Assembly: GCA_964575975.1 (NCBI GenBank)
Contig: CAZNTU010000001.1
Span: 79,186 to 143,185 of the forward strand
Length of the DNA stretch: 64,000 nt
Direction: 5' to 3'
Origin: G963674505 sp964575975
Lineage (GTDB): Bacteria; Desulfobacterota; Desulfobacteria; Desulfobacterales; SKZT01
Below the pieces are notes generated by a model. The model was not told where the DNA came from, searched no databases, and saw only the letters and a program-made list of their open reading frames with translations. Shown piece by piece: positions 54,103 to 62,909 of the stretch (the first letter of the stretch is position 1; each line of letters begins with the position of its first letter). Both the position numbers and the translations under genes were made by a program.

Positions 54103-54132
54103 CGCCCCGGCTGGAGCGCCGGGGCGGGTTTT
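54103..54132 (+). terminator. terminator of the rplU operon
   Basis: CGCCCCGG-CTGGAGCG-CCGGGGCG followed by GGTTTTACG. It lies 35 bases after the last stop of the operon. Confidence 0.8.
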
Positions 54133-54209
54133 ACGTTCCCGCTCGCTTTCCACGCGGGCGTTTTTGTTAGGGCGATTTGCATATAAACATTCTTTTCTAG
54201 GGCGACGCC

Positions 54210-55036
54210 ATGTATGTTGAATCCATCCGCATAAAGAATTTTCGATGTTTCCGCGATGCGGAAATAGATTTCTCGTATCATAGGCGCATTTCCGGACAGA
54301 AACTGCCGAAACCGAAATTGGCGAATATCAATCTGCTTCTGGGGAATAACGGCTCCGGCAAAACCACATTGCTAAAGGCTATTGCCTTGACTGCCTTGGG
54401 GCCTGCCCTCGCCGACTCGGGCATATTTTCTTATCGTCTGATTCGCAGGGAGCCGGAACAAGAGCCATCCGAAAACGATGCGGCCGTCCTTGGCGCAACC
54501 TACAAAGCGCACAGCCAAGATCAAACGCCGTCAGACCTCATAGAATCGGAAATCGAAATTACCAGAAAAGGCGATATAGAACGGCTACGCTGGTCTCGTA
54601 AAGACGAAGATCCTTGGCATCCCATTTTTAGCGAAAGCTCCGATGCTTTTTTTTCGTGGGCTATGGTGCCACACGACGCGTAGAGAAACGAAATCGGGTC
54701 GATATCGCCAGCCGAAAACAAAGTTAGTTGCCCAATATCCAGTTTATCGTCACTTCCCATAGTCCGCTGGTCGTCGGATCCTTGGAGTGGATGAACATTA
54801 TCCTGATGACGCAAAAACCCAAAGAGTCTTCGAAACTCGGCCGCATTGCCGAAGGCATTCACGGATTGGACGCCGACCAGATTCTGCTCACCGACTTTTT
54901 CGGAATGGAAACCACTTGAGCACCCTCCAAGGAGTCTCAACTTGCCAAGCTTACGAAAAAGGCGTGCGAAGGGGATGTCGCAGCGGCGGAAAAACTGCTG
55001 AAAGCGCTCAGCAACGGTATGGAAACTATGAAATGA
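54210..55036 (+). pseudogene. decayed AAA ATPase (RecF/SMC-like)
   Basis: The first piece (54210-54683) encodes MYVESIRIKNFRCFRDAEID and the Walker A LLLGNNGSGKTTLLKAIA, then stops early. A second piece around 54722-54919 encodes NIQFIVTSHSPLVVGSLEWM, the typical C-terminal switch of these ATPases, and a third (to the TGA at 55036) encodes LTKKACEGDVAAAEKLLKAL. The signature and Walker B region between them is lost. Such ATPases often belong to defence or mobile modules. No partner gene survives. Confidence 0.75.
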
Positions 55037-55086
55037 TTCAATATTCGATATCGGCCTAACTATTTTTCCTGAGAAGTACCGGCGCC

Positions 55087-56877
55087 CTAAAGATTCAACC
55101 CCGCTTTTTTCAAAGTTTTGATGGTTTCTATCATTCGGGGAGAGAATCCGCCGATTATTTCGGAAGCGGTTTTTTCGCCAATCCCTTTAATCCTGGAAAG
55201 ACCGCTTGCTCCCGTGTTCAAAATCTTATCGACCGAATCGAAGCCTGCCTCCGCCAAAATTACTGCGTTCTTTTTTCCGAGTCCCTCGATACCGAGGGCG
55301 CAAATCACGACGTGAAACGGATTTCTCTTGCTCTCTTCAATGCCGGCGACGAGCGAACGGATTTTCTTCTCTCCGAAGCCTTTCAGATTTTTCAGGTCTT
55401 CCTCGCCTATCGCGTAGATGTCTTCGGGATATCGGATTCGTTTTTCGGAAATCAGGAGATCGATCGTTTTGGGCCCGAGGTATTTAATTTTCATCGTCTT
55501 CGAAAACCAAGCCAGTCTGGACCGAACCTGTTCCGGGCAGTCCTTGTTCGGGCAAAAACGATGCCTGCCTTCCGTTTTCAGAGGCGTTCCGCATACGGGG
55601 CATTCGTCCGGGATTTGAAAAACGTCGTTGCCCGAAGCGTTCTTTTCGACGACCCCTTCCACCGCAGGTATGACATCCCCTCTCCTTGAAATTTTCACGG
55701 CGTCTCCGATGGCCAGTTCCAATTCGTCGATATACGCCTGGTTATGGAGAGTCGCGCGAGAAATTTCGACCCCGCCGATTTCGACCGGATGCAATTTCGC
55801 AACCGGCGTTATACGTCCCGTACGCCCCACCTGCAACTCTATGCCTTCGACCACGGTCTCGTCCAAGGGAGGCTTGAACTTGCAAGCGACGGCCCATTTG
55901 GGGAAACGCTCGGTCCCGCCCAGCGTTTTTCTCGCCCCCGTTTCGTTTACCTTCGCCACCACGCCGTCGATTTCATACGCCAATCCGCCCCTTCGCGAAA
56001 CAGCCTCCTCGATATATTTTTCGATCTCCTCGGGTTCGAATACCGTCCGATTGTTCGGATTGGTTTTCAAACCCAACTTCGCCAGCCAAGCGAGCAAATC
56101 GGAATGCAAGGCTTTGTCTTCGATATCCCCGGCAACCGCTTCGAAAACAAAAATATCCAAGGGGATTTTCGCCGCCTCCGAACTGCTCTTTCTTCTCAGA
56201 GCGCCGGCGGCCAAGTTTCTGGCACTGTCGTATAAATTCCCGTCTTTTCGGGCAAGTTTGTCGAAATCCTTTTTCCGAATGAAAACTTCGCCCCTGACGG
56301 TAACCGAAACCGGCTTGCTCAATCGGAGGGGAAGGGTCCGAATGGTGCGTGCGTTGTTTGTGACATCGTATCCGGTCTTGCCGTTTCCCCGAGTCGCCGC
56401 TCTCGTCAGCACTCCTTTTTCGTAAATCAGCTCGATGGCCGTGCCGTCTATTTTCTCCTCCAGGACAAAGGAAATCTTTGCTCCGGACTTTTCCCGCGTC
56501 TCCCTCGCCCATGCCACGACATCTTCTGCGGAATAGCGTTTCTCAAGACTCAGCATGGGCGGGTCGTGCGGGACTTGTGGAAAGGCATTGTCCAAATCGG
56601 AGCCGACTCGCTTCGTGGGGCTGTCCGGCAAGGCAAGATCGGGAAATTGCATTTCGAGTCCCAATAGCTCGTCGAAAAGCCGGTCGTATTCCCGGTCGGA
56701 TATCTCGGGCTTGCCCAACACGTAGTACAAATAGTCGTGCCTGGAAATTTCCGCGCTCAACGTCCGAATTCTTTGCGGCGCGGCATCGCGATCCAACGCC
56801 GAAGCGGCGGTGAATAGAATGGGAATGGCAATAGCGCATATCGAAAGGAGCTTGGTCATCTTTCCGGCGTGACTCAT
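55087..56877 (-). CDS. NAD-dependent DNA ligase without BRCT domain and with signal-like N-terminus
   Basis: A 596-residue ligase. It starts with a hydrophobic stretch (LLSICAIAIPILFTAASA) resembling a signal peptide, then the Ia domain (EISRHDYLYYVLGKPEISDR). The adenylation lysine is in LEEKIDGTAIEL, later motifs are TRGNGKTGYDVTNN and VACKFKPPLDETVVEG, and the zinc finger has four cysteines (CPVCG, FCPNKDC). Helix-hairpin-helix repeats follow. The BRCT domain of LigA is absent. E. coli LigB likewise has a signal-like N-terminus and no BRCT. AAAGGTG precedes the ATG. A TTG at LDRDAAPQ would give a normal cytoplasmic LigA start, but no ribosome site is visible there. Confidence 0.8.
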   Translation of the reverse strand: MSHAGKMTKLLSICAIAIPILFTAASALDRDAAPQRIRTLSAEISRHDYLYYVLGKPEISDREYDRLFDELLGLEMQFPDLALPDSPTKRVGSDLDNAFPQVPHDPPMLSLEKRYSAEDVVAWARETREKSGAKISFVLEEKIDGTAIELIYEKGVLTRAATRGNGKTGYDVTNNARTIRTLPLRLSKPVSVTVRGEVFIRKKDFDKLARKDGNLYDSARNLAAGALRRKSSSEAAKIPLDIFVFEAVAGDIEDKALHSDLLAWLAKLGLKTNPNNRTVFEPEEIEKYIEEAVSRRGGLAYEIDGVVAKVNETGARKTLGGTERFPKWAVACKFKPPLDETVVEGIELQVGRTGRITPVAKLHPVEIGGVEISRATLHNQAYIDELELAIGDAVKISRRGDVIPAVEGVVEKNASGNDVFQIPDECPVCGTPLKTEGRHRFCPNKDCPEQVRSRLAWFSKTMKIKYLGPKTIDLLISEKRIRYPEDIYAIGEEDLKNLKGFGEKKIRSLVAGIEESKRNPFHVVICALGIEGLGKKNAVILAEAGFDSVDKILNTGASGLSRIKGIGEKTASEIIGGFSPRMIETIKTLKKAGLNL

Positions 56878-56904
56878 GGCGACACCTTTTAAACTATCGG
56901 AAGA

Positions 56905-57285
56905 TTACATTCGAACTTCAAGGCCAATAACATCTCTGATTATGTGGAAGTGTTTGTCCAATGTGAAAATCGCGCACCGATTTTGTTTTGCGTTTTGCGC
57001 TATTATCAGATCGGGTATTCCAATACCATTCAACCCGATTTTGAGACATTGGTATTGATACTCGACGATTTGCCCCCAATCGATAGACAATTCGAACCTG
57101 TAAATACTTCGCAACAAATCTATCAGTCTTCTTTGATTTCGGACTTTTAGAAACGGAACAAGTTCCGCCAGTATCAGCTCGTTTGTCGCGATTAGATTCT
57201 CGTCTATCAGAAAGTCCAGACTTTGGAGTTTGGAGCCGCTCCTGAAATACTCGATCCATACCGAGGTATCGACCAATACCGACAT
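56905..57285 (-). CDS. vapC: PIN-domain toxin VapC
   Basis: A 126-residue ribonuclease toxin. PIN acidic residues are in MSVLVDTSVWIEYFR (Asp6), TNELILAELVPFL (Glu), GIPDLIIAQNA (Asp) and FTLDKHFHII (Asp). VapC enzymes cut tRNA or rRNA when the antitoxin is lost. It starts at the stop of vapB (TAATG). Confidence 0.9.
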   Translation of the reverse strand: MSVLVDTSVWIEYFRSGSKLQSLDFLIDENLIATNELILAELVPFLKVRNQRRLIDLLRSIYRFELSIDWGQIVEYQYQCLKIGLNGIGIPDLIIAQNAKQNRCAIFTLDKHFHIIRDVIGLEVRM

Positions 57286-57476
57286 TAACGTCCTCTGACG
57301 ACGTCCAAATCGATATCCAAATCGATTTTGCCTTTGAAATCCTTTAGTTCGGAAATTTTCCTTTTTCTAATCAGTTCTTCCAAGGCCGCGATAATAACTC
57401 CGGTCTTCGTACTTATGCGAGTGGCCTTCATGGCCTCGTCCAATAATTCTTCAGGTAAGTCAAGGGTTGTTCTCAT
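57285..57476 (-). CDS. vapB: antitoxin VapB (ribbon-helix-helix)
   Basis: A 63-residue partner of VapC. MRTTLDLPEELLDEAMKATR is an RHH DNA-binding start, and IAALEELIRKRKISELKDFK with an acidic C-terminus is the toxin-binding part. GGGAGG precedes the ATG at 57476. Confidence 0.88.
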   Translation of the reverse strand: MRTTLDLPEELLDEAMKATRISTKTGVIIAALEELIRKRKISELKDFKGKIDLDIDLDVVRGR

Positions 57477-57584
57477 TTTAGACCTCCCATACGATTTATG
57501 CATAACTCTAGCATATCATGCACATACCGTCAAACCGGCTGATTGTTATGTACAAGGCTTCTAACAACGCCCGTGTTTTCGTAT

Positions 57585-57857
57585 CTACCGATCTTCCCTT
57601 CCATGCCAAATTTTCAAAACAAAAAGTTCGTTTCTTCGTATTTCGTATCGCACAATATAGTTGCCGGTTATCAACTCTCGAATTTCACCTTCAAGGTCAA
57701 ATACAGGTCTGCCGATTCGAGGCGAATATATCAAGTCTTCTATCGCGCTTATCAACCTACTCGCTGCCTTCTTAGCCGCATCCGGATTGTGTTCGGCTAT
57801 AAATTCTCTAAGCCTGACGAGATCTCCCACTGCCGTTTTCGTAAACAGCAATTTCAT
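57585..57857 (-). CDS. RelE/ParE-family toxin, copy 1
   Basis: A 90-residue toxin starting MKLLFTKTAVGDLVRLREFI (ATG at 57857). IYSPRIGRPVFDLEGEIREL and GNYIVRYEIRRNELFVLKIW are the RelE/ParE beta-sheet core. ParE-type toxins act on gyrase and RelE-type ones cut mRNA on ribosomes; which applies is not clear. It overlaps its antitoxin by four bases and is identical to the product of 58717-58989. Confidence 0.88.
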   Translation of the reverse strand: MKLLFTKTAVGDLVRLREFIAEHNPDAAKKAASRLISAIEDLIYSPRIGRPVFDLEGEIRELITGNYIVRYEIRRNELFVLKIWHGREDR

Positions 57858-58123
57858 GAAGGAGGCTCCAGTTCCTCGGACGATCCCCAACTGGATAGCC
57901 ATTCCATAACTTTTTCGCCCTCAACGGTTCGACCCTCGTCAACGTCTTTGACGGCATTGATTGTCTGCTCTCTTTTTGAAACCCGTTCCTTTTCTTTCTC
58001 CACATACTCGGCCATCAATTGACGAACGGCACGATTCAAATCTTGTCCTCGAGCAGCCGCCGCTGCTTCGAAATCGTTTTTTAAAGCCTGTGGAACGATC
58101 ACTTCCACGACTGCCGTTTTCAT
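57854..58123 (-). CDS. ribbon-helix-helix antitoxin, copy 1
   Basis: An 89-residue antitoxin beginning MKTAVVEVIVPQALKNDFEA, an RHH-type strand and helix, followed by a charged helix and an acidic tail (EWLSSWGSSEELEPPS) that would bind the toxin. Identical copy at 58986-59255. Confidence 0.82.
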   Translation of the reverse strand: MKTAVVEVIVPQALKNDFEAAAAARGQDLNRAVRQLMAEYVEKEKERVSKREQTINAVKDVDEGRTVEGEKVMEWLSSWGSSEELEPPS

Positions 58124-58280
58124 TTCGGTACCTCATGTATTCCGTTATTAAATTGCAAAATTCGTTAGGAATTATAAAGCAAAAGGAGAATCAACGCAAT
58201 GAATGTCATTTGATGGGAATGTTTGGAACGAAGGATAGATGGACGAAGCGTGGACCAACCCCATTGGTAGACGGACAAAT

Positions 58281-58316
58281 CCATGGATCGACGAAATTAA
58301 AATGGTCGATCCATGG
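58281..58316. repeat. 12-bp inverted repeat after the fdhA fragment
   Basis: CCATGGATCGAC, 12 bases, GTCGATCCATGG. Copied at 59413-59448, where it lies 14 bases after the fdhA stop on the reverse strand. It could fold at the 3' end of the fdhA mRNA, but no T-tract follows. Confidence 0.6.
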
Positions 58317-58330
58317 AAAACGTTGAAAAA

Positions 58331-58622
58331 TCAGGCGGCTTTTTCGATGCGAACGGAGCACGCCTTGTACTCCGCCGTCAAGGTAAACGGGTCGAAAGCC
58401 GGGTTGGTGAGCCAGTTGGCGTTGTTTTCCCTGAAATGGAAGGCCATCCAGACCAATCCTTTCGGAACCTCCGGAGTAACCTTCGCTTTGACCAGGACCT
58501 TGCCGCGTCTGGACTTGACGACGATCTTCTCTCCGTCGGCGATGTTCATTTCCCGCGCGTCCTCGATCGAAATGTCGGCGGTTTCCTCTCCGAGGAGATC
58601 GTTCAAGCCCGCGCAGCGACCC
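58331..58622 (-). pseudogene. duplicated 3' end of fdhA
   Basis: This encodes only the last ~97 residues of the formate dehydrogenase (from GRCAGLNDLLGEETAD to the final IEKAA). It is identical to the end of the full gene at 59463. It has no start, cofactor sites or promoter, and was made by the tandem duplication. Confidence 0.9.
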
Positions 58623-58716
58623 GTCTGCCAGTATCATCATCGATTTTGCATATGAAATCCTTTAAACCGGCTGATTGTTATGTACAAGACTTCTAACAAC
58701 GCCCGTGTTTTCGTAT

Positions 58717-58989
58717 CTACCGATCTTCCCTTCCATGCCAAATTTTCAAAACAAAAAGTTCGTTTCTTCGTATTTCGTATCGCACAATATAGTTGCCGGT
58801 TATCAACTCTCGAATTTCACCTTCAAGGTCAAATACAGGTCTGCCGATTCGAGGCGAATATATCAAGTCTTCTATCGCGCTTATCAACCTACTCGCTGCC
58901 TTCTTAGCCGCATCCGGATTGTGTTCGGCTATAAATTCTCTAAGCCTGACGAGATCTCCCACTGCCGTTTTCGTAAACAGCAATTTCAT
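58717..58989 (-). CDS. RelE/ParE-family toxin, copy 2
   Basis: The same 90-residue protein as 57585-57857. It lies next to the intact fdhA, and so is in the ancestral position. Confidence 0.88.
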   Translation of the reverse strand: MKLLFTKTAVGDLVRLREFIAEHNPDAAKKAASRLISAIEDLIYSPRIGRPVFDLEGEIRELITGNYIVRYEIRRNELFVLKIWHGREDR

Positions 58990-59255
58990 GAAGGAGGCTC
59001 CAGTTCCTCGGACGATCCCCAACTGGATAGCCATTCCATAACTTTTTCGCCCTCAACGGTTCGACCCTCGTCAACGTCTTTGACGGCATTGATTGTCTGC
59101 TCTCTTTTTGAAACCCGTTCCTTTTCTTTCTCCACATACTCGGCCATCAATTGACGAACGGCACGATTCAAATCTTGTCCTCGAGCAGCCGCCGCTGCTT
59201 CGAAATCGTTTTTTAAAGCCTGTGGAACGATCACTTCCACGACTGCCGTTTTCAT
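58986..59255 (-). CDS. ribbon-helix-helix antitoxin, copy 2
   Basis: The same 89-residue protein as 57854-58123, overlapping its toxin by four bases. It starts 207 bases after the fdhA stop. Confidence 0.82.
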   Translation of the reverse strand: MKTAVVEVIVPQALKNDFEAAAAARGQDLNRAVRQLMAEYVEKEKERVSKREQTINAVKDVDEGRTVEGEKVMEWLSSWGSSEELEPPS

Positions 59256-59412
59256 TTCGGTACCTCATGTATTCCGTTATTAAATTGCAAAATTCGTTAG
59301 GAATTATAAAGCAAAAGGAGAATCAACGCAATGAATGTCATTTGATGGGAATGTTTGGAACGAAGGATAGATGGACGAAGCGTGGACCAACCCCATTGGT
59401 AGACGGACAAAT

Positions 59413-59448
59413 CCATGGATCGACGAAATTAAAATGGTCGATCCATGG
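59413..59448. repeat. 12-bp inverted repeat downstream of fdhA
   Basis: The same CCATGGATCGAC/GTCGATCCATGG repeat as 58281-58316, in the second copy of the duplication, starting 14 bases after the fdhA stop codon. Confidence 0.6.
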
Positions 59449-59462
59449 AAAACGTTGAAAAA

Positions 59463-62225
59463 TCAGGCGGCTTTTTCGATGCGAACGGAGCACGCCTTGT
59501 ACTCCGCCGTCAAGGTAAACGGGTCGAAAGCCGGGTTGGTGAGCCAGTTGGCGTTGTTTTCCCTGAAATGGAAGGCCATCCAGACCAATCCTTTCGGAAC
59601 CTCCGGAGTAACCTTCGCTTTGACCAGGACCTTGCCGCGTCTGGACTTGACGACGATCTTCTCTCCGTCGGCGATGTTCATTTCCCGCGCGTCCTCGATC
59701 GAAATGTCGGCGGTTTCCTCTCCGAGGAGATCGTTCAAGCCCGCGCAGCGACCGGTCTGGGTCCTCGTGTGATAATGGGCCAGGCGCCGGCCGGTGCTCA
59801 GCACGAACGGATATTCCTCGCAAGGTACCTCGGCGGGAGGCGTCCAGTCCACCGGAATGAAATTGCCGAGGCCGCAGGTGAATTGACCTTCCCTGTGCAG
59901 GAAGCAAGTTCCGGGATGATCCTCGGTCGGACAGGGCCACTGCAAGCCGTTGCCTTCGATGCGGCGGTACTTGATTCCGCAAAGATTGGGCGCGAGCACC
60001 GAAATCTCGTTGTCCCAAAGCTCCTGCGCGCTGTCCGACTCCCAGTCGCATCCCAGGCGCTTGGCGATCTGCTTGAATATCCACCAGTTCGGCTTAGCCA
60101 CTCCCGGAGGCTGGCTGGCCGTCCTGACACGGTTGACCCTGCGCTCGCTGTTCGTGAAAGTTCCGTCGTTCTCGCTCCATGCGGCGGCCGGGAAAACGAT
60201 GTCCGCGAACCTGGAGGTCTCGTTCTCGAAAATATCCTGGCAAATCAAAAATTCCGCCGAAGCCAGCTCATGCTCGACTTTGTGGATGTCCGGCTCCGTG
60301 TTGGCCAAGTTTTCCCCGAATATGTAGAACAGCCTGACCTTCTTGTCCACGAGGCCTTCCATCATCTGCGGGATCATCAGGCCGACCTTGTCCGGGAGCT
60401 TCTCCACTCCCCACGCCTGCTCGAACTTCTTTCTGGCCGCCTCGTTGATTACCGGCTGGTACCCGGGATAGACGTTCGGAAGCGCTCCCATGTCGCATGC
60501 GCCCTGCACGTTGTTCTGCCCGCGAAGCGGGTTTACGCCTCCGCATTCCACGCCCATGTTGCCCAAGAGCATTTGCAGGTTCGCGATCGACACGACGTTG
60601 TTTCTTCCGCAGGTGTGCTCCGTGATTCCCAGCGTATAGCAAACCATCAAGGGTTTTATGGACGCGGCGCGACGGGCCACGTCCCGGATCATGTCCGGGC
60701 TGATCCCGCATATTTCCGCCGCTCTTTCCGGCGGATATTCCGCCACTTTCTTTTTCAGCTCGTCGAATCCCATCGTGCAGGACCCGACGAACTTCTTGTC
60801 GTACAAATCCTCCTCGATCAAAACGTTCATCACGGAATTCAAGAACGCGATGTCCGACCCGACCCGAATCGGTACGTGCAAGTCGGCGAATTCCGCCAGT
60901 TTGTGCTTTCTCGGATCGACCAGTATCAGTTTCGCGCCGTTCTGGACGGCGTTCTTGACGAACGTCGAAGCCACGGGGTGCGCTTCGATCATGTTCGAGC
61001 CGATCACCATGAACATCTTCGCCTTTGCGAACTCGTTGAAGGAGTTCGTCATGGCTTCCGAACCAAACGATGCCGCCAGTCCGGCGACAGTGGGAGCATG
61101 TCAGGTACGCGCGCAGTGATCGATGTTGTTGGTACCGATCGCCGCGCGGAAAAGCTTTTGCATGTTGTAGGAATCTTCGTTGATGCTTCTTGCGCAGCTG
61201 ACGCCCGCGATGGCGTCCGCGCCGTATTTTTCCCTGATCTCCTTGATCTTGTTCGCCGCAAGATCCAGGGCCTCGTCCCAGGAAGCCTTCCTGAACTTGC
61301 CGTTCTCTTTGATGAGCGGAGTTTTCAGCCGTTCCTCCGAATAGATGAAGTCGTATCCGAACCGTCCCTTCACGCACAAGCGCCCCTGGTTGGGTGCGGC
61401 GTCCTCGACCCCCTCGACCTTCACGATCCTGCCGTCCTTGACGTGAAGCAGCTGCTGGCATCCCACGCCGCAGTACGGGCAGGTGGTCCTGATCTTCTCG
61501 ACCTCCCGCGGGCGCCATTTCCCGAGGGCCTTTTTATCCACCAGCGCGCCGACCGGGCATGCCTGGACGCACTCGCCGCAGAAAACGCAATCCGAGTCCA
61601 TCAGCTCGCGGTCCCCGCTGGCGACGATCTTGCTTTTCGATCCCCGGTACCCGAAGCTGATCGCGCGGTTCACCTGGACCTCGTTGCAGGCCTGGACGCA
61701 CCGTCCGCACAGGATGCATCTGGAATAGTCCCTTACGATCATGGGAGAGGACAGTTCCATGGGGAAGTCGGTCTTGAACGGGGCGAACCGCTCCGTCCTG
61801 GCCTGGTACTGGAACGCGAGGTCCTGGAGCTTGCAGTCTCCCCAGGCGGGGCAAAGCTCGTAGCCCCCTTCGTAATCGCTCACGTCGGCCTGGAACTGTG
61901 TCCAGTCCCTCGGCGACGCCGCCGCGCAATTGTGCGCGCCGGACGACAGCAACAACTCGATAATGGTGCGGCGGGCCTCCACCACTTGGGGCGATTCGGT
62001 CAGAACCTTCATCCCCCGCGTCACGGGCGTGGCGCAAGACGGAAGAAGAGTCCTCGCGCCCTCCACTTCGACGATGCAAACGCGGCACGCCCCGGTGGGC
62101 GATGCTCCCTTCAAATGGCAAAGCGTCGGAACGACCACCCCGTTTTCCTCGGCGGCCTCCAGAATCGTCTGGCCCGGACGGAAATCCACCGGATTTCCGT
62201 TCAACCAAAAGGTATCTTCGGACAT
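59463..62225 (-). CDS. fdhA: selenocysteine formate dehydrogenase, NuoG-like N-terminus
   Basis: A 920-residue molybdenum or tungsten formate dehydrogenase, read through an in-frame UGA at 61103-61101. N-terminal domains are a [2Fe-2S] ferredoxin (LCHLKGASPTGACRVC) and two 4Fe-4S motifs (CILCGRCVQAC, CVFCGECVQAC). The catalytic part starts with the 4Fe-4S motif CPYCGVGC. Codon 375 is UGA in IDHCART-U-HAPTVAGLA, exactly where Sec or Cys binds the metal in formate dehydrogenases. The C-terminal cofactor-binding domain follows. The start at 62225 (MSEDTFWL) has GGAGG. NAD(P)- or ferredoxin-linked formate oxidation or CO2 reduction is likely; no electron-transfer subunits are adjacent. Confidence 0.93.
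61072..61103 (-). promoter_or_regulatory. UGA selenocysteine codon with bacterial SECIS-like hairpin
   Basis: After the UGA (61103-61101) and 12 bases, GTCGCC (61088-61083), loop GGACT, GGCGGC (61077-61072) form a 6-bp stem. The position and the G-rich loop with U resemble the E. coli fdhF SECIS element bound by SelB. Confidence 0.75.
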
Positions 62226-62679
62226 AAGCTTTTCCTCCACGTTGATTTCCAAATTTTCCAAACTTAGAGCCAATCCGGAATGTAGATCGAACTTGCCGGA
62301 TCGGTTCGGAATCTTTCTTTTCGTTGCTGGGCGGGGAAAATAGCAGAATCAGACCGTTATGTCAACGATGACATACCCGTCGCCGGAAATTTTCGGCCGG
62401 AAAACGCTCTCTCCGTCAATTTCGAAGCTCCATTGTTCCGGATATGGGATTTTTGGCATAACGGGGAAGCTGGCGGATTGCGTCTTAGAGCCTGTTTTAA
62501 AACCCGTCCAAGACCCGGCGGTCGCGTTGAAACTCGGACCAGATCCAGAGTTTTCAAACAGGCTCTTAACCGCTTTGGGTACGTTCCGCAAAAGTCGAAA
62601 CCGTGATCGACAACGAAAAATCTCGTGTCTAAAAACACGCACGTGCTACTATATGTGCATTTTAGAGGAGGTGATCGCA
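62226..62679. other. intergenic region between fdhA and the MazE remnant
   Basis: This holds the fdhA ribosome site, a ~45-codon reverse-strand coding-like fragment ending at 62349 (MPKIPYPEQWSFEIDG) and the MITE at 62488-62565. No complete gene is visible. The fragment may be the remnant of a gene interrupted by the MITE. Confidence 0.5.
62488..62565. mobile_element. 78-bp MITE with ends matching the IS remnant
   Basis: Left end GAGCCTGTTTTAAAA, right end TTTTCAAACAGGCTC (inverted, one mismatch), with TTA on both sides as a 3-bp target duplication. There is no coding capacity. The right end equals the IS remnant's end at 18086-18100. Confidence 0.6.
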
Positions 62680-62909
62680 ATGCAAAAAAAACTCACGGTG
62701 ACCATAGACGAAGAGGTCTGCGAAGGTTTGCGAACAGTCGTTGGGCCAGACAAGATCAGTCGGTTATCGAAGATTTGGTTCGGCCCCGCGTGGTAAAAAA
62801 AGATATGTACGCCGCATACGAAGAAATGGCCGACGACGAAGTCAGGGAATCGGAAGCAATAGAGTGGGTCGAAAACACATTTGGAGACATTTACGATGAA
62901 GAGAGGTGA
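62680..62909 (+). pseudogene. frameshifted MazE-like antitoxin
   Basis: MQKKLTVTIDEEVCEGLRTV starts at 62680 behind GGAGG. After PDKISR the frame is lost: the expected IEDLVRPRVVKKDMYAAYEE continues one frame over to a stop at 62909. One missing T in the TT near 62764 would explain it. It could be a true mutation or a sequencing error. Confidence 0.7.

Larger units (their letters stand above)
57532..58621. repeat. direct repeat copy 1 (1,090 bp)
   Basis: Matches 58664-59753 at an offset of 1,132 bases. I find one internal difference (57557 G versus 58689 A). It carries a RelE/RHH pair and the last ~97 codons of fdhA. Confidence 0.95.
58664..59753. repeat. direct repeat copy 2 (1,090 bp)
   Basis: The second copy of 57532-58621. 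Here the fdhA part continues into the intact gene, so this is the original and copy 1 carries the fragment. Confidence 0.95.

Noticed and set aside
59445..62267. A 940-codon open frame on the forward strand opposite fdhA
   Set aside because: It has no recognisable domains and mirrors the codon bias of fdhA on the other strand, which carries all the motifs.
62349..62642. A 97-codon reverse open frame upstream of fdhA
   Set aside because: Its 5' half lies in the MITE; only the last ~45 codons look coding-like, so it is noted as a possible remnant, not a gene.
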